Shown: positions 26,730 through 37,359, counted from the stretch's first letter. The stretch: DNA of 64,000 nucleotides from Pseudomonadota bacterium (GCA_021825945.1 JAKAFN010000001.1:62001-126000); one strand, 5' to 3'. Program-made: numbers and translations. The notes: a model not told the origin generated them from the sequence alone.

Positions 26730-29591
26730 CTACGCCGGCGGCAGTCTGGCGATCTGCTCCTGCAGCTTCGCCAGGGTCGCGCCGAAATCCGCCAGCCGGC
26801 TCCGTTCCTGTTCGACGATGTGCGCCGGCGCGCGCTCGACGAAGCTGGGGCTCGACAGGCGCGCGCCGGCCTTCGCAATCTCGGCTTCGAGCCGGGTGAT
26901 CTCCTTGCCCAGCCGTTCGCGTTCCTGGGCGACGTCGACCTCGACCCGCAGCAGGATCCGGTACGGCTCCACCACCGCGACCGGAGCGGGCCCGGCAGCC
27001 TGCGCCGCGGCGGCGAGATCGGCGACGGGCTGCACCGATTCCAGTCGCGCCATCGCCGCGAGATACGGGGAGAACTCCCGAATCCGGTCGTCGGCCGGAG
27101 ACACCGCGAGCGGCACCTTGCGCGAAGGTGGAAGGTTCATCTCGCCGCGCAGGTTGCGCGTGGCGTCGACCAGCTGTTTCAGCATACGTACCTGCGCATC
27201 GGCCGCTTCGTCGATGCGCTCGACATCGCTGCGCGGGAAGGGCTGCACCATGATCGACGTCGTTTCTTCGGTACCGCGCGTGCCCGCAAGCACGGCGACC
27301 TGCTGCCAAAGCTCCTCGGTGATGAACGGCAGCAGCGGATGCGCGAGTCGCAGCAAGGCTTCGAGCACGCGCACCAGGGTGCGACGGGTGGCACGCTGCT
27401 GCGCGTCGTCGCCGACGGCAAGCTGGACCTTGGCCAGTTCCAGATACCAGTCGCAGTACTCGTTCCAGGCGAATTGATAGATGGCGTTGGCGACGTTGTC
27501 CAGCCGATAGTCGGCATAGCCCTTTTCGACTTCCGTTACGGCGCGCTGCAATTCGCCGACGATCCAGCGATCGACGAAAGAGTGCGAGAGCGCGGACGCC
27601 GACGCATCGATTCCGCAATCCTTGCCTTCGGCATTCATCAGCACGAAGCGCGTCGCGTTCCATAGCTTGTTGCAGAAGTTGCGATACCCCTCGCAGCGCT
27701 TGAAATCGAAGTTGACGTTGCGGCCCAGGGTTGCATAGGCCGCCATCGTGAAGCGCAGGGCATCGGCGCCGTAGGCCGGCATGCCGTTCGGGAACTCGTG
27801 TCGCAGACGTTTGGCGACCTTGGGCGCATCTTCGGGCCGACGCAGGCCCATGGTGTTCTTGCGGATCAGTGTTTCGAGATCGATGCCGTCGAGCAGGTCC
27901 ACCGGGTCGATGGTGTTACCTTCCGACTTGCTCATCTTTTTGCCTTCGGCGTCGCGCACGATGCCGTGGATGTAGACGTCGCGGAAGGGAACACGCCCGG
28001 TGAAATGGGTCGTCATCACGACCATGCGGGCGACCCAGAAGAAGAGGATTTCGTGGCCGGTGACGAGGACCGAGGACGGCAGGTAGCGGTCGAAGGCGGC
28101 ATCCGCATTGCCCGGCCATCCCAGGGTCGAAAACGGCACCAGCGCCGACGAGAACCAGGTGTCGAGGACGTCCGGGTCGCGCTCCAGCGGCCCCGTGTAG
28201 CCTGCCGCGCGTGCCTGCTCCTGTGCCAGGCCTGCGGTGCGCGCGACGAAGATGCGGCCATCCTGCGCGTGCCAGGCCGGAATCTGATGGCCCCACCAGA
28301 GCTGCCGCGAGATGCACCAGTCCTGGATGTTGGTGAGCCATTGCCGGTACACGCCGCGCCATTGTTCGGGGAGGATGCGGATTTCGCCGCTCTCGACGGC
28401 ATCGAGGGCGACCTGCGCCAGCGACTTCCCGGCGTCGGCATGGGGCGCTGGAACGGGTTTGCTCATCGCCACGTACCACTGGTCGGAGAGCATCGGTTCG
28501 ACCACTTCGCCGGTACGCGCGCAGCGGGGCACCATCATGCGGTGGGGCCGCTCGGAAACCAGCAGGCCGGAATCCCGCAGTTCCGCGAGCACGGCTTTGC
28601 GCGCCGCGTAGCGGTCCAAGCCGCGGAATCGCGCCGGGGCGTTGTCGTTGACCGTCGCCGTCGGCGTGAAGATCGCGATGGGTGCGAGCGCATGCCGCTG
28701 GCCGACGGCAAAGTCGTTGAAGTCGTGCGCCGGTGTGATCTTGACGCAGCCGGTGCCGAATTCGGGGTCGACGTAGTCGTCGGAGATCACCGGAACGGTC
28801 CGATCGGTCAGCGGCAGGCGCAGCCGGCGCCCGATGGCGTCGCGGTAGCGCGGATCGTCCGGATTCACTGCCACGGCCACGTCCCCCAGCAGGGTTTCGG
28901 GGCGGGTCGTGGCAACGATGCAGTCGGGGCCGCCGTCGGCGGCGGGATAGCGGATCTCCCAGATGCGGCCTTCCTCTTCCTGGGATTCGACTTCCAGATC
29001 CGACACCGCGGTCTGCAGCTTGGGGTCCCAGTTGACGAGGCGCTGGCCGCGGTAGATCAGTCCTTGCTCATACAGCCGCACGAAGGCTTCGACCACCGAT
29101 TGCGAGCGCGGCGCATCCATCGTGAAGTAGGTCCGCTTCCAGTCGCAGGAGTCGCCCAGTCGACGCATCTGCTGCAGGATCGTGTCGCCCGAGTATTGCT
29201 TCCACTCCCAGACCTTGGAGACGAAGGCGTCGCGCCCGATGTCCTTGCGGTGCGCGCCTTGCTGCTCGAGCTGGCGTTCGACCACGATTTGGGTGGCGAT
29301 TCCCGCATGATCGATGCCGGGCAGCCACATCGTGTTGAACCCGCGCATGCGGTGGTAGCGGACCAGCGCATCCATGATGGTCTGGTTGAATGCGTGCCCC
29401 ATGTGCAGGATGCCGGTGACGTTGGGCGGCGGCAACTGGATGCCGAACGCCGCCTTGCCTTCCTGCATACCCGCATCGAAATACCCCCGCGACTCCCAGA
29501 GCGGATACCAGCGGCGTTCGATCTCGGCCGGCTCGAAGCTCTTGGAGAGGGCAATGTCCGGAGCGGATCCGGGGCGTTGTGCGGCGGTCAT
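26730..29591 (-). CDS. valS: Valine--tRNA ligase
   Basis: 953 residues, standard for ValRS. It shows [15 protein letters not shown] (HIGH), the CP1 editing domain with [16 protein letters not shown] and [36 protein letters not shown] (KMSKS), the anticodon-binding domain and a C-terminal coiled coil (about 885-950). It activates valine and edits threonine. The start at 29591 ([19 protein letters not shown]) gives the usual N-terminus. It is preceded, in the same direction, by holC and a proline-rich protein, with 29 bases between. Confidence 0.98.
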   Translation of the reverse strand: MTAAQRPGSAPDIALSKSFEPAEIERRWYPLWESRGYFDAGMQEGKAAFGIQLPPPNVTGILHMGHAFNQTIMDALVRYHRMRGFNTMWLPGIDHAGIATQIVVERQLEQQGAHRKDIGRDAFVSKVWEWKQYSGDTILQQMRRLGDSCDWKRTYFTMDAPRSQSVVEAFVRLYEQGLIYRGQRLVNWDPKLQTAVSDLEVESQEEEGRIWEIRYPAADGGPDCIVATTRPETLLGDVAVAVNPDDPRYRDAIGRRLRLPLTDRTVPVISDDYVDPEFGTGCVKITPAHDFNDFAVGQRHALAPIAIFTPTATVNDNAPARFRGLDRYAARKAVLAELRDSGLLVSERPHRMMVPRCARTGEVVEPMLSDQWYVAMSKPVPAPHADAGKSLAQVALDAVESGEIRILPEQWRGVYRQWLTNIQDWCISRQLWWGHQIPAWHAQDGRIFVARTAGLAQEQARAAGYTGPLERDPDVLDTWFSSALVPFSTLGWPGNADAAFDRYLPSSVLVTGHEILFFWVARMVVMTTHFTGRVPFRDVYIHGIVRDAEGKKMSKSEGNTIDPVDLLDGIDLETLIRKNTMGLRRPEDAPKVAKRLRHEFPNGMPAYGADALRFTMAAYATLGRNVNFDFKRCEGYRNFCNKLWNATRFVLMNAEGKDCGIDASASALSHSFVDRWIVGELQRAVTEVEKGYADYRLDNVANAIYQFAWNEYCDWYLELAKVQLAVGDDAQQRATRRTLVRVLEALLRLAHPLLPFITEELWQQVAVLAGTRGTEETTSIMVQPFPRSDVERIDEAADAQVRMLKQLVDATRNLRGEMNLPPSRKVPLAVSPADDRIREFSPYLAAMARLESVQPVADLAAAAQAAGPAPVAVVEPYRILLRVEVDVAQERERLGKEITRLEAEIAKAGARLSSPSFVERAPAHIVEQERSRLADFGATLAKLQEQIARLPPA

Positions 29592-29620
29592 GGTTTTGAA
29601 AGGTTCCGGTTGATGGCGTA

Positions 29621-30190
29621 TCAATGGGAGCGTCCGGTGCTGCGCAGCGTTTCGCGCTCCCGCTCCAGGCTCGCACGGACGGCATGTTCGATGACGTCGC
29701 GCAGCGTCGTGGCGATGGCAAGCTGGGCCTCGGCGACCAAGCTTTCGAGCGCGCGGTCGATGGTCGCCTGCGCGCGGCTGCGCACGGTCGTCTCGATTTC
29801 GTGCGGCAGCCGTTGCGCGACGTTCTGCAGGATCGTATCGCGCAGGGTGTGCTCGATCTGCACCCAGGCCGCGTCGTCCAGGAGCGCAGCCGGCGGCGCG
29901 GTGGCCGGTTCCGGAAGGGGAGCCGCCTCGACGGGAACCGGTTCCGGCTCCGGCCGGGTCGTCGCCGGCTGCGCGGGGGTGTCCGGCCAATGCAGCACCG
30001 GCTCGCGGCGTCCCGGCATCGATGGGGGGACCGGGACACGCAGAAATGGATCGTCCGGCGGCACGAGGCTGGGCAGCGTGGTGTCGAGTTCGAGCGGCGG
30101 AAACTCGAGGTGCTCGGTCAGCACCGGGATCGAGGGGTCGTCCTCGCGTGCCGTCGCGGCGGTGTTGCCGGGGGGAGGACGCGGAATCAT
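29621..30190 (-). CDS. Proline-rich conserved hypothetical protein between holC and valS (DUF2486-like)
   Basis: 189 residues. The first 110 are rich in Pro, Glu and Ala without predicted fold; the last 80 form a helical region ([20 protein letters not shown] to the C-terminus). Its ATG overlaps the holC stop (ATGA). By place, size and architecture it resembles the DUF2486 proteins found next to holC and valS in Burkholderia, but I cannot confirm the family by eye. No signal peptide or catalytic motif is seen; function unknown. Confidence 0.75.
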   Translation of the reverse strand: MIPRPPPGNTAATAREDDPSIPVLTEHLEFPPLELDTTLPSLVPPDDPFLRVPVPPSMPGRREPVLHWPDTPAQPATTRPEPEPVPVEAAPLPEPATAPPAALLDDAAWVQIEHTLRDTILQNVAQRLPHEIETTVRSRAQATIDRALESLVAEAQLAIATTLRDVIEHAVRASLERERETLRSTGRSH

Positions 30191-30687
30191 GGGGTACCGA
30201 CCTCGTGCGCAATCGGGGACCACCCCGCATCGCGGTATGTTTTGAAGCGCACGCGGGCCTGGGCGCGATCTTCGGTATCGGCGGAAACGATGTCGATGAT
30301 TCGCGAAAAGCGCGGGAACCAGGCCTCGAACTGCGGGGCGGGCGCGTCGTCGAGCAGGATCAGCACGTCGCGCGCCGATTCGATCGGCGCGTGGGCAAGC
30401 CACACCGGCGTCTGATCGGCAAGCGGCGAGCCGGCATCGACGTGGGGCAGGAAATCGAGTGCGGAAAATGTCCACAGCGCAAGGTCGAAGCGGGCTAGGC
30501 GCGCGGCGTCCCGGCTGAATACCAGCACGGTCCTGCCGGCGCCGAGGACCTTGCGCACCACGCGGCAGGCGTAGCCGATCCGGTGATCGACATTGAAATG
30601 AAAGTCGATGGTGCGGGAGGCCGCCGGCTCCGGCGCTGTCCGAGCCGGCGCTGAGGCCGGAACGTGGCGAGTCTGCGCTTCAGTCAA
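30187..30687 (-). CDS. holC: DNA polymerase III chi subunit
   Basis: About 166 residues if translation begins at TTG 30687, which has a GAGGAC seven bases upstream and follows the pepA stop by eight bases. No ATG or GTG occurs before the conserved region. Family features are [22 protein letters not shown], here seen in part as [16 protein letters not shown], and [17 protein letters not shown]. Chi joins psi in the clamp loader and contacts single-strand binding protein. The first 25 residues are unstructured and variable. It is coupled to the downstream proline-rich gene by ATGA overlap. Confidence 0.9.
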   Translation of the reverse strand: MTEAQTRHVPASAPARTAPEPAASRTIDFHFNVDHRIGYACRVVRKVLGAGRTVLVFSRDAARLARFDLALWTFSALDFLPHVDAGSPLADQTPVWLAHAPIESARDVLILLDDAPAPQFEAWFPRFSRIIDIVSADTEDRAQARVRFKTYRDAGWSPIAHEVGTP

Positions 30688-30695
30688 GCCCGTCC

Positions 30696-32195
30696 TCAGC
30701 CTGCCCGGGCGAGCAGGAATTGGGTCAGCAACGGCACCGGTCGCCCGGTCGCGCCTTTCGCCGCGCCGCCCCGGTAGGCCGTGCCGGCGATGTCCAGGTG
30801 GGCCCAGCGCTGTCCCTTCGCGAACCGCGCGAGGAAGCACGCGGCGGTGACCGATCCGGCGTTGCCGGGTTGGCCGATGTTGGCGATGTCCGCGAAATTT
30901 GACTTCAGCTGTTCCTGGTAGTCGTCGTCCAGCGGCATGCGCCACGCCGAATCGCCGGCCTCGCGGCCGGCCGCGAAAAGTTCACCGGCCAGTTCATCGT
31001 CCTTGCTGAACAAACCGGAGTGGACATTGCCCAGGGCGACCACGCAGGCACCGGTGAGGGTCGCGACGTCGACGATCGCCGCGGGTTTGAAGCGTTGCGC
31101 ATAGGTGAGCGCATCGCACAGGATCAGCCGTCCCTCGGCGTCGGTGTTGAGGATCTCGATCGTCTGCCCCGACATCGAGGTCACGATGTCGCCGGGCTTG
31201 CTGGCCTTGCCCGAGGGCAGGTTCTCACAGGCCGGCACGATCGCCACCACATTGATCTTCGGCTTGAGTTCCGCGATCGCGCGCATCGTTCCCAGGACGG
31301 ACGCCGCGCCGCACATGTCGAACTTCATTTCGTCCATGGCCGCGCCGGGCTTGAGCGAAATGCCGCCTGAATCGAAGGTGATGCCCTTCCCGACCAGGGC
31401 GATGGGATTGGCGAAGCCCGGCTTGCCGTCGCCGTGGTAGCGCAGGACGATCAGGCGCGGCGGCTGCTCAGAGCCGCGGGTCACGGACAGGAACGAACCC
31501 ATGCCCAGGCGCTCGATGCCCCGGCGGTCGAGGATCTGTGCCGTCATTCCTCCCTGGCGCGCGATCTTGCGCGCTTCGCCGGCCAGGTAGTCCGGTGTGC
31601 AGACATTGCCGGGCAGGTTGCCCAGGCGCTTGGCGAGTTCCATGCCGTCGGCGACCGCCGCGCCCTCCCGCATGGCGCGATCGATGGCGCGGTCGGCCTT
31701 GGCGTGCAACCAATGGATCCGCGCCGGATTCTTGGCGTCGTCGTCCTTGCCGTTGCCGGCACGCGACTTGAGTTCGTCGGTGCGGAAGCGCGCGGCGCGG
31801 GCCGCAAGCACCAGTGCGCGCGCCGCCCACGGCAGGCTGCGGTCGCGGACCACCCACTCGGATGCCGCGATCGTCAGCGTTGCGACGCCTGCGCCGCAGC
31901 CGCGCACGGTGGCGGCGATGGCCTCGGCATATGCCTTGTCGCCGAAATCCGTCGATTTGCCGAGTCCGACCAGGGCAACCCGCGGGCTCGCGACGTTCGC
32001 CAGCGAGCGCAGCACGACCAGCGTGCCGCGCTTGCCGCACATGTCGCCGCTGCGCAGGGTTGCGCGCACGGCACCGCCGGATGCTTCGTCGATGCGCTTG
32101 GCGCTGTCGGTGGGGCCGAGATCTTCGAATACGCCGACGGCGATGCAGTCGGTCTTGCACGACTCGGGGTTTGCAGTCTTCGTGGTACAGTCCAT
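30696..32195 (-). CDS. pepA: Leucyl aminopeptidase (M17)
   Basis: 499 residues from ATG 32195. The C-terminal catalytic domain carries [30 protein letters not shown] and [17 protein letters not shown], giving the Lys, Asp and Glu ligands of the two-metal site and the catalytic Arg. It removes N-terminal residues from peptides as a hexamer in the cytoplasm. The N-terminal domain is variable, as usual. It is divergent from lptF-lptG across 91 bases, the normal arrangement in proteobacteria. Confidence 0.96.
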   Translation of the reverse strand: MDCTTKTANPESCKTDCIAVGVFEDLGPTDSAKRIDEASGGAVRATLRSGDMCGKRGTLVVLRSLANVASPRVALVGLGKSTDFGDKAYAEAIAATVRGCGAGVATLTIAASEWVVRDRSLPWAARALVLAARAARFRTDELKSRAGNGKDDDAKNPARIHWLHAKADRAIDRAMREGAAVADGMELAKRLGNLPGNVCTPDYLAGEARKIARQGGMTAQILDRRGIERLGMGSFLSVTRGSEQPPRLIVLRYHGDGKPGFANPIALVGKGITFDSGGISLKPGAAMDEMKFDMCGAASVLGTMRAIAELKPKINVVAIVPACENLPSGKASKPGDIVTSMSGQTIEILNTDAEGRLILCDALTYAQRFKPAAIVDVATLTGACVVALGNVHSGLFSKDDELAGELFAAGREAGDSAWRMPLDDDYQEQLKSNFADIANIGQPGNAGSVTAACFLARFAKGQRWAHLDIAGTAYRGGAAKGATGRPVPLLTQFLLARAG

Positions 32196-32286
32196 CGGGG
32201 TCTTCCACGCTCGATAGAAAGGCCCTGAGTATATCGCCCGGAAAAAGCCGGAACTTATCGCCGCCCCTTGCCGGGGTTTTGCCAAC

Positions 32287-33390
32287 GTGATCTTCCGCCG
32301 CGCCATCGTCTCCGAGCTTGCCAATAACGCGGGGGCGGTGTTTTCCGTGCTGTTCTTCATCGTTTTCACCCAGGTTCTCGTCCATCTGCTGGGCGACGCG
32401 TCCAATGGCAAGGTCGACCCGAAGGATCTGGTGTCGATCGTCGCACTCGAGACGTTGACCAACATCCCGCTGATCCTGGTCCTCACCGTATTCATCGCGG
32501 TGCTCATTGCCTTGTCGCGGGCATTCCGCGACTCCGAGATGGTCGTCTGGTTTGCCGCCGGCCAGAGCCTGTTCGCCTGGGTGCGGCCGGTGCTGCGTTT
32601 CACGTTGCCGGTGGCGGCCGTGATCGCGATGCTGGCGTTTTTCGTTTCGCCGTGGGCCGAGCGCCTGATCGCCGAAGCGCGCACCCGGTTTCAGCATCGC
32701 GACGACGTGAGCAAGGTGACCCCGGGGCAGTTCATCGAATCCACCGGATCGAATCGCGTGTTTTTTGTCGAAAATCTCGATCCGGAAGGCGGACGGGTGC
32801 AGAGCGTGTTCGCAGCGCAGCGCCGCGGCGACCGGGAGAGTGTGATCGTCGCCGCGAGCGGCGTGATGGAGACCCACACCGACGGCGCGCGCTTCCTGGT
32901 CCTGCGCAATGGACGGCGTTATGAAGGGGACGCGGGCGTGCCCAAGTACCGGGTGCTGGAATTCGACCGTTATGCGATCCGCCTGGATGCCCAGCCCGAG
33001 GCGCCGCTGACCAACGCACGGACGCGGACCATCCCGACCCAGCGGCTGCTGGCCGACTTCACGCCGCGCAACCAGGGGGAGTTGCTCAGTCGTATCGCGC
33101 TGCCGGTCGTCGCCGTGGTGCTGGCTTTGCTGGCGATTCCGCTGGCTTACGTCAATCCGCGAGTCGGCCGGTCGGCGAACCTGATCGTGGCGACGCTGCT
33201 CGCATTGATCTATTTGAATTCCGTGCAGATCATGCAGGCATGGGTCGATCGCGAACGGGTGCGGTTCTGGATCGCCGTATGGCTGGCCCATGGCATCGCC
33301 GCATCGCTGGCGGCGATCCTGTTCGTGCGTCGGGTCTATTCGTCGCGCATGCTGGGAGCGGCCTTGCGAGGCCGATCAGGGGGGCAATAG
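32287..33390 (+). CDS. lptF: LPS export ABC transporter permease LptF
   Basis: 367 residues from GTG 32287 ([18 protein letters not shown]). The YjgP/YjgQ fold is visible: three N-terminal membrane helices, a periplasmic beta-jellyroll (about residues 135-260), then three helices starting near [20 protein letters not shown]. LptF and LptG form the inner-membrane part of the Lpt bridge that extracts lipopolysaccharide. The stop overlaps the lptG start by one base (TAGTG). Confidence 0.95.
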   Translation: MIFRRAIVSELANNAGAVFSVLFFIVFTQVLVHLLGDASNGKVDPKDLVSIVALETLTNIPLILVLTVFIAVLIALSRAFRDSEMVVWFAAGQSLFAWVRPVLRFTLPVAAVIAMLAFFVSPWAERLIAEARTRFQHRDDVSKVTPGQFIESTGSNRVFFVENLDPEGGRVQSVFAAQRRGDRESVIVAASGVMETHTDGARFLVLRNGRRYEGDAGVPKYRVLEFDRYAIRLDAQPEAPLTNARTRTIPTQRLLADFTPRNQGELLSRIALPVVAVVLALLAIPLAYVNPRVGRSANLIVATLLALIYLNSVQIMQAWVDRERVRFWIAVWLAHGIAASLAAILFVRRVYSSRMLGAALRGRSGGQ

Positions 33391-34565
33391 TGCGCACGCT
33401 GCGCCGGTACCTGGGGCGGGAGATCGCCAACGCCACGCTGTTCGTTCTCGCGGCGCTGGTCGGTATTTTCTCGTTGTTCGACCTGATCAACGAACTGGGT
33501 GATCTCGGACGTTCCGCCTACCGGTTCGGGGCCGCCGTCCTGCACGTCGTCCTGCTGGTGCCCGCGCACGCATACGATCTCATGCCGATTGCCGCGCTCA
33601 TCGGGACGATCTACGCGTTGTCGAAATTGGCGTCGAATTCCGAGTTCACGATCATGCGGGTTTCCGGCATGAGCACCCGTCGCCTCGTCGACGCCGTATT
33701 TTGGGTCGGAGTCGGGTTTGCGGTGCTCACATACGTATTCGGTGAGGTGGTGGCGCCGCCTGCGGAGGAATTGGCCCAGCGGTTGAAATCGCACGCCGTC
33801 GGCGTCCATCCGTTTCAGGGATCGCGCTCGGGAATCTGGGTGCGCGATGTCGTTCCCGGCGCGCCGGCCGGACAACGGATGCGCTTCGTCAACGTGCAGG
33901 CCGTGCACAACGACGGGGAGGTCGACGGCTGGCGGATTTTTTCGTTCGATCGCGCATTGCGCCTGCGGTCGATCACCGCAGCCGGGCGCGGGCAGTACCT
34001 GCGTGGTCAGGGATGGATGCTCACGGATGTGGTCGAGACGCAGTATCCGGTGGTGGCCGCGTTGCGGCCGGTGGGAGCGGCGCCGCCGGGACTGCCGGAA
34101 CCCGGCGCCGCTGCGCCGGGCGTCCTGACGCAGACGCGCATCGTGCGCGAGCCGACGATGATGTGGACGTCGGATCTCACGCCCGAGATTTTCGGCGTTT
34201 TGCTGGTGAAGCCGGAGAAGTTGAGCGGATACAGTCTGTACCGCTATATCCGGCATCTGGATGAAAATCACCAACGCACCGAGCGCTATATGCTCGCCCT
34301 ATGGCAGAAGGTGTTTTACCCGCCGGTCGTCATCGTCATGATGGCGCTGGCCTTGCCGTTCGCATATCTGCACGTGCGCGCGGGTACGGTCAGCCTGAAG
34401 ATCTTCGCCGGCATCATGATCGGCGTGGTGTTTTATGCGATCAACAAGATCTTCTCGAACCTGGGGATCATCAACACCTGGCCGCCGGTCGTCGTCGCTG
34501 CGCTGCCGGGCATGGTCGCGTTCACGATCGCGCTGGGGGCGCTGTACTGGGTCGAGCGACGTTGA
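33390..34565 (+). CDS. lptG: LPS export ABC transporter permease LptG
   Basis: 391 residues from GTG 33390, with GGGGGGCA as ribosome site. It matches LptF in plan and has the LptG-typical RTLRRYLGREI opening, LMPIAALIGTIYALSKLASNSE and ALWQKVFYPPVVIVMMAL. It is the partner of LptF. The periplasmic domain contains a Pro/Ala-rich insert (about 230-245). A REP-like hairpin follows the gene. Confidence 0.95.
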   Translation: MRTLRRYLGREIANATLFVLAALVGIFSLFDLINELGDLGRSAYRFGAAVLHVVLLVPAHAYDLMPIAALIGTIYALSKLASNSEFTIMRVSGMSTRRLVDAVFWVGVGFAVLTYVFGEVVAPPAEELAQRLKSHAVGVHPFQGSRSGIWVRDVVPGAPAGQRMRFVNVQAVHNDGEVDGWRIFSFDRALRLRSITAAGRGQYLRGQGWMLTDVVETQYPVVAALRPVGAAPPGLPEPGAAAPGVLTQTRIVREPTMMWTSDLTPEIFGVLLVKPEKLSGYSLYRYIRHLDENHQRTERYMLALWQKVFYPPVVIVMMALALPFAYLHVRAGTVSLKIFAGIMIGVVFYAINKIFSNLGIINTWPPVVVAALPGMVAFTIALGALYWVERR

Positions 34566-34605
34566 TGGTCGTGGCGTCGTCATGTCGTCGAAGCGTGGAG
34601 CGCCG

Positions 34606-34681
34606 CGTCATTGCGAAGCCCGCAGGGCTGTGGCGCCCGCCGTGCTTCGGGAGCGCGCCGGGCTTTGGCCTCGCAATGACG
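34606..34681. repeat. REP/MITE-like inverted repeat
   Basis: CGTCATTGCGA at 34606-34616 and its exact complement TCGCAATGACG at 34671-34681 enclose a GC-rich inner part that also folds back imperfectly. The termini resemble the widespread proteobacterial intergenic repeats that begin GTCATTGCGA. It fills most of the 125-base space between the convergent lptG and reductase genes and could act as a transcription end. No transposase is nearby. Confidence 0.7.
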
Positions 34682-34690
34682 ATTCTCGCG

Positions 34691-35656
34691 TCAGGACGGC
34701 AGGAACGGGTCGGCGTGAATCGCGTCCATCGACGCGCCGGCGAGAAACGCCTCCCGTTTGGCGCCGGCGACGAGATTCGCATCGCCGCAGAGGAACACGC
34801 GCCAGCCGCCGAGGTCCCGGTTCTGCGCCAAGGCGGCCTCCACCACGCTGCCCTGCACGCCTTCCGCCGGCGCTTCTTCGCGCAAAACGCAGGGAACGTA
34901 CCGAAGGTTGGGATGTTCGTTCGTAAGCGGTGCGATTCGGTCGGCGCCGTAGAGGCCGTCGCGACGCAGGGTGCCATGGTAGAGCCGGATCGGCCCGGTG
35001 TGCTTCTGGCGTAGCGCATCGCGAACGATGCCCAACAGCGAGCCCAGCCCCGAACCCGTCCCGACCAGCAGGATCGGCTGGTCGGGTTTTCCGGGAACAT
35101 AGAAACAGTTCCCGGTTGCCTCGGAGATCGTCATGATCTGACCGAGGTGGGCCGATTCGTGAATCCAGTTGCTGACCTGCCCTTGCGGCACGCGGGTGAC
35201 GTGCAACTCGATATCGCGGTCGAGTTCGCATACGCTTGCGAGCGAATAGCAGCGCGAGGTCCGTTCGTCACGGTACAGGCGCAGGAACTGTCCCGCCCGA
35301 TACTCGTAGGGCGCATCGGGTCGCAGTCGGATCGACATGACGTCGGGTGTCAGTTCGCTGATCTCGATGACTTCGGCCGGGACGCGCGGGATCGCATCGT
35401 CATCCGTCGCGATTTCCATGTCGCCGGTCGGCCGACAGATGCAGGCCAGCAGGTAATTGCGCGCGCGCAGGGTCGCCTTGAGGCCCGCCTGCGCCGCTTC
35501 GGGAACCTCCCCCGAAACCGCGCGCACCATGCAGGACTGGCAACTGCCGGCGCGGCAGGATGAACGCATCGGGACGCCGTGTGCCTCCAGTCCCTCGAGG
35601 AGGGTCGCTCCGGGCGGGCACTCGTATGCCCGCCCGCCGACAACGATCGTAGGCAT
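34691..35656 (-). CDS. 2Fe-2S ferredoxin/FAD/NAD(P)H reductase (CDP-6-deoxyglucoseen-reductase type)
   Basis: 321 residues. The N-terminal plant-type ferredoxin domain has Cys34, Cys39, Cys42 and Cys72 in the expected C-x4-C-x2-C-x29-C order. An FAD domain follows with RCYSLAS, then an NAD(P) domain with LLVGTGSGLGSLLG and FLCGDANLV. It passes electrons from NAD(P)H through flavin to the iron-sulfur centre. It starts 16 bases after the truncated haemoglobin stop on the same strand, so the likely partner is that globin. No dideoxysugar genes are nearby, so the family name should not be taken as its function. Confidence 0.9.
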   Translation of the reverse strand: MPTIVVGGRAYECPPGATLLEGLEAHGVPMRSSCRAGSCQSCMVRAVSGEVPEAAQAGLKATLRARNYLLACICRPTGDMEIATDDDAIPRVPAEVIEISELTPDVMSIRLRPDAPYEYRAGQFLRLYRDERTSRCYSLASVCELDRDIELHVTRVPQGQVSNWIHESAHLGQIMTISEATGNCFYVPGKPDQPILLVGTGSGLGSLLGIVRDALRQKHTGPIRLYHGTLRRDGLYGADRIAPLTNEHPNLRYVPCVLREEAPAEGVQGSVVEAALAQNRDLGGWRVFLCGDANLVAGAKREAFLAGASMDAIHADPFLPS

Positions 35657-35672
35657 CGTTGTGGAATGCCGT

Positions 35673-36038
35673 TTAGCGGCCGAGGATGTCGTTGCGCGTG
35701 GTTTCGGCGATCGCCGCGACCTTCGCGATCAGTTCTGCCGGAACATTCAGTTCCTTCAGGGTCGCGCCGAGGTCTTCGACCACGGCGTCGAAGTGCGAGT
35801 CGTTCAATCCACGGGCGACGAGGTGCGCATGTCCTTTGCGCATGTCTTCACCGGTGTAGTGATTGGGACCGCCGAACGCCATCGTGAGGAAGGCCTTCTG
35901 CTTGGCTGCTTGGCGGTCCATGTCGACCCCGTCGAAAAATTGCTTAATGCGGTCATCTTTGAGAACCTTGCGATAAAAAATATCGACCGCCGCATTCACC
36001 GCCGCTTCGCCGCCCAACTGCTCGTACAGACTGCTCAT
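35673..36038 (-). CDS. Group I truncated haemoglobin
   Basis: 121 residues from ATG 36038, with GAGGAGA as ribosome site. It fits the 2-on-2 globin fold: LYEQLGGEAAVNAAVDIFY with Tyr22 at B10 and the proximal His72 in HAHLVARGLNDSHFD. Group I forms bind O2 and often oxidise nitric oxide to nitrate when re-reduced. The reductase gene follows immediately, and an NsrR-like site lies upstream, both supporting NO detoxification. Confidence 0.93.
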   Translation of the reverse strand: MSSLYEQLGGEAAVNAAVDIFYRKVLKDDRIKQFFDGVDMDRQAAKQKAFLTMAFGGPNHYTGEDMRKGHAHLVARGLNDSHFDAVVEDLGATLKELNVPAELIAKVAAIAETTRNDILGR

Positions 36039-36128
36039 TCCGTTCTCCTCGTTGAGAAATTTGGGGAATTCGCGAATTCCCTGAGGTTGTTGAATTGCGA
36101 TTTCTTCGCATTGCCGGCCGTGCCTCAA

Positions 36129-36151
36129 TAGAGGCACAACAAATACATCTT
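36129..36151 (-). promoter_or_regulatory. NsrR-like nitric-oxide regulator site upstream of the globin gene
   Basis: On the minus strand AAGATGTATTT (36151-36141) is an exact match to the known NsrR half-site AAGATGYATTT. After a one-base spacer the second half (36139-36129) keeps six of eleven expected bases. The site lies 91-113 bases ahead of the globin ATG. No nsrR gene is in the window. Confidence 0.55.
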
Positions 36152-36190
36152 ATTGGGCAAACGAGGATACGTCAACACCCGGCCCGGCAT

Positions 36191-36214
36191 GTCTCCGGGC
36201 GTCTTTCCGGAGAC
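36191..36214. terminator. Hairpin after the SQR-like gene
   Basis: GTCTCCGG (36191-36198) and CCGGAGAC (36207-36214) form a perfect eight-base stem with an eight-base loop, 12 bases past the stop of the SQR-like gene. No T-run follows on the minus strand, so it may be a weak terminator or an RNA-stabilising hairpin. Confidence 0.4.
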
Positions 36215-36225
36215 CCCGGTCGCCC

Positions 36226-37359
36226 CTATCGGTATTGGCGCAGGTACCGGCGTTCGAAGGACTGTTTGGCCCAATGGAGCCAGCGCATGGGCGGCAACAG
36301 GATGTTGCGCGTCGGACTGCGGTATACGAGCATGCCCTCGTCGAGCGCGTCGACGATGCAGATCAGCTCCACCCGGAAGCCTGCGTTGGCTGGCCTGCCG
36401 CGGAGATCGCCGAGCAGATTCTGTGCGCAGGCGGCGGCCTGGAGGTCTGCCATATGGGCCTGCTTGGGCATCCAGTCGGGTCCGGGGTAACTGCCGGAAT
36501 CACCGACGACGTACACGCGCTCGCGTTCCGGTACGCGGCAGTGTTCGTCCGCTCGGATCAGGCCGCCCGGGGAGCGGGGCAGGTCGGTTGCGTCGAACCA
36601 TGCGTTGCCGGTCATGCCGGGCATGAAGAGGATCAAGTCGGCGGCAAACGATCCTTTCTCGGTTACCACGCGGTCTGGCTCGAAGCGCACCATCTTTTCT
36701 CCGAGATGCGTGCGGATGTCGCGCCGAGCCATTTCTGCAAGCAATCGGCGGACGGCAGCGGGGCCGAGCCGGCTTCCCGGTTCGTTCGACGGATTGAAGA
36801 ATACGAGGTCGAAGCGCGCCCGCCGCCCTTCGCGGCGGAGCTGGCGATCGATGCCGAAGAGAAACTCGAACATCGGTCCACCGCGCACGGCGCTCGGCTC
36901 GTTCGGGTTCCCTGCGAAGCCGACGGCGATCGTGCCGCCGTGCATCTCGTGGAGGCGATCGCGAATGCGCTCCGCTGCGGCAATGCCTTCACAGGGGGTG
37001 ATGGCGTGCTCGATCCCGGGGAGTTTCTTGAGAAAGCGCCCTCCGCTCGCAATGACGAGCGCCTCATTGGGCACATCCCCGCCCGTGGTTTCGACGATCC
37101 GGCCGCCATCGCGCAGCCCCGTCGCCTCCGCCGCAACGAAATCGACCCGCATGCGCCGCAGAAAGGGCGCGAGCGGGACGATAAGGTCCTCGCGCCGCCG
37201 CAGTCCACTCGGAATCCAGATGGTGCCCGGCAGGTAATGCAGTTCCGCGCGCGGCGCCACCAGCGTGATCGGGACCTGCAAGTCATGGCGCCGCAGGGCA
37301 CGAATCACCGACAGTCCGGCGAACCCGGCTCCCAGCACCGCGATACGGGATGGTTTCAT
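36226..37359 (-). CDS. FAD-dependent oxidoreductase, sulfide:quinone reductase/NDH-2-like
   Basis: 377 residues from ATG 37359. An N-terminal FAD-binding motif, IAVLGAGFAGLSVIRAL, is followed by HYLPGTIWIPSG and a second FAD contact RVYVVGDSGSYPGPDWMPKQ, then an amphipathic C-terminus (PMRWLHWAKQSFERRYLR) of the kind that anchors these enzymes to the membrane. Cys occur at 123, 274, 311 and 334; they do not line up clearly with the catalytic pair of known sulfide:quinone reductases, so sulfide as substrate is uncertain. It should reduce quinone from a soluble donor. A start eight codons earlier (TTG/GTG region) is possible. Confidence 0.82.
   Translation of the reverse strand: MKPSRIAVLGAGFAGLSVIRALRRHDLQVPITLVAPRAELHYLPGTIWIPSGLRRREDLIVPLAPFLRRMRVDFVAAEATGLRDGGRIVETTGGDVPNEALVIASGGRFLKKLPGIEHAITPCEGIAAAERIRDRLHEMHGGTIAVGFAGNPNEPSAVRGGPMFEFLFGIDRQLRREGRRARFDLVFFNPSNEPGSRLGPAAVRRLLAEMARRDIRTHLGEKMVRFEPDRVVTEKGSFAADLILFMPGMTGNAWFDATDLPRSPGGLIRADEHCRVPERERVYVVGDSGSYPGPDWMPKQAHMADLQAAACAQNLLGDLRGRPANAGFRVELICIVDALDEGMLVYRSPTRNILLPPMRWLHWAKQSFERRYLRQYR

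Noticed and set aside
27798..30245. An 815-codon plus-strand frame across valS
   Set aside because: It is antisense to the clear valS, proline-rich and holC genes and has no recognisable motif.
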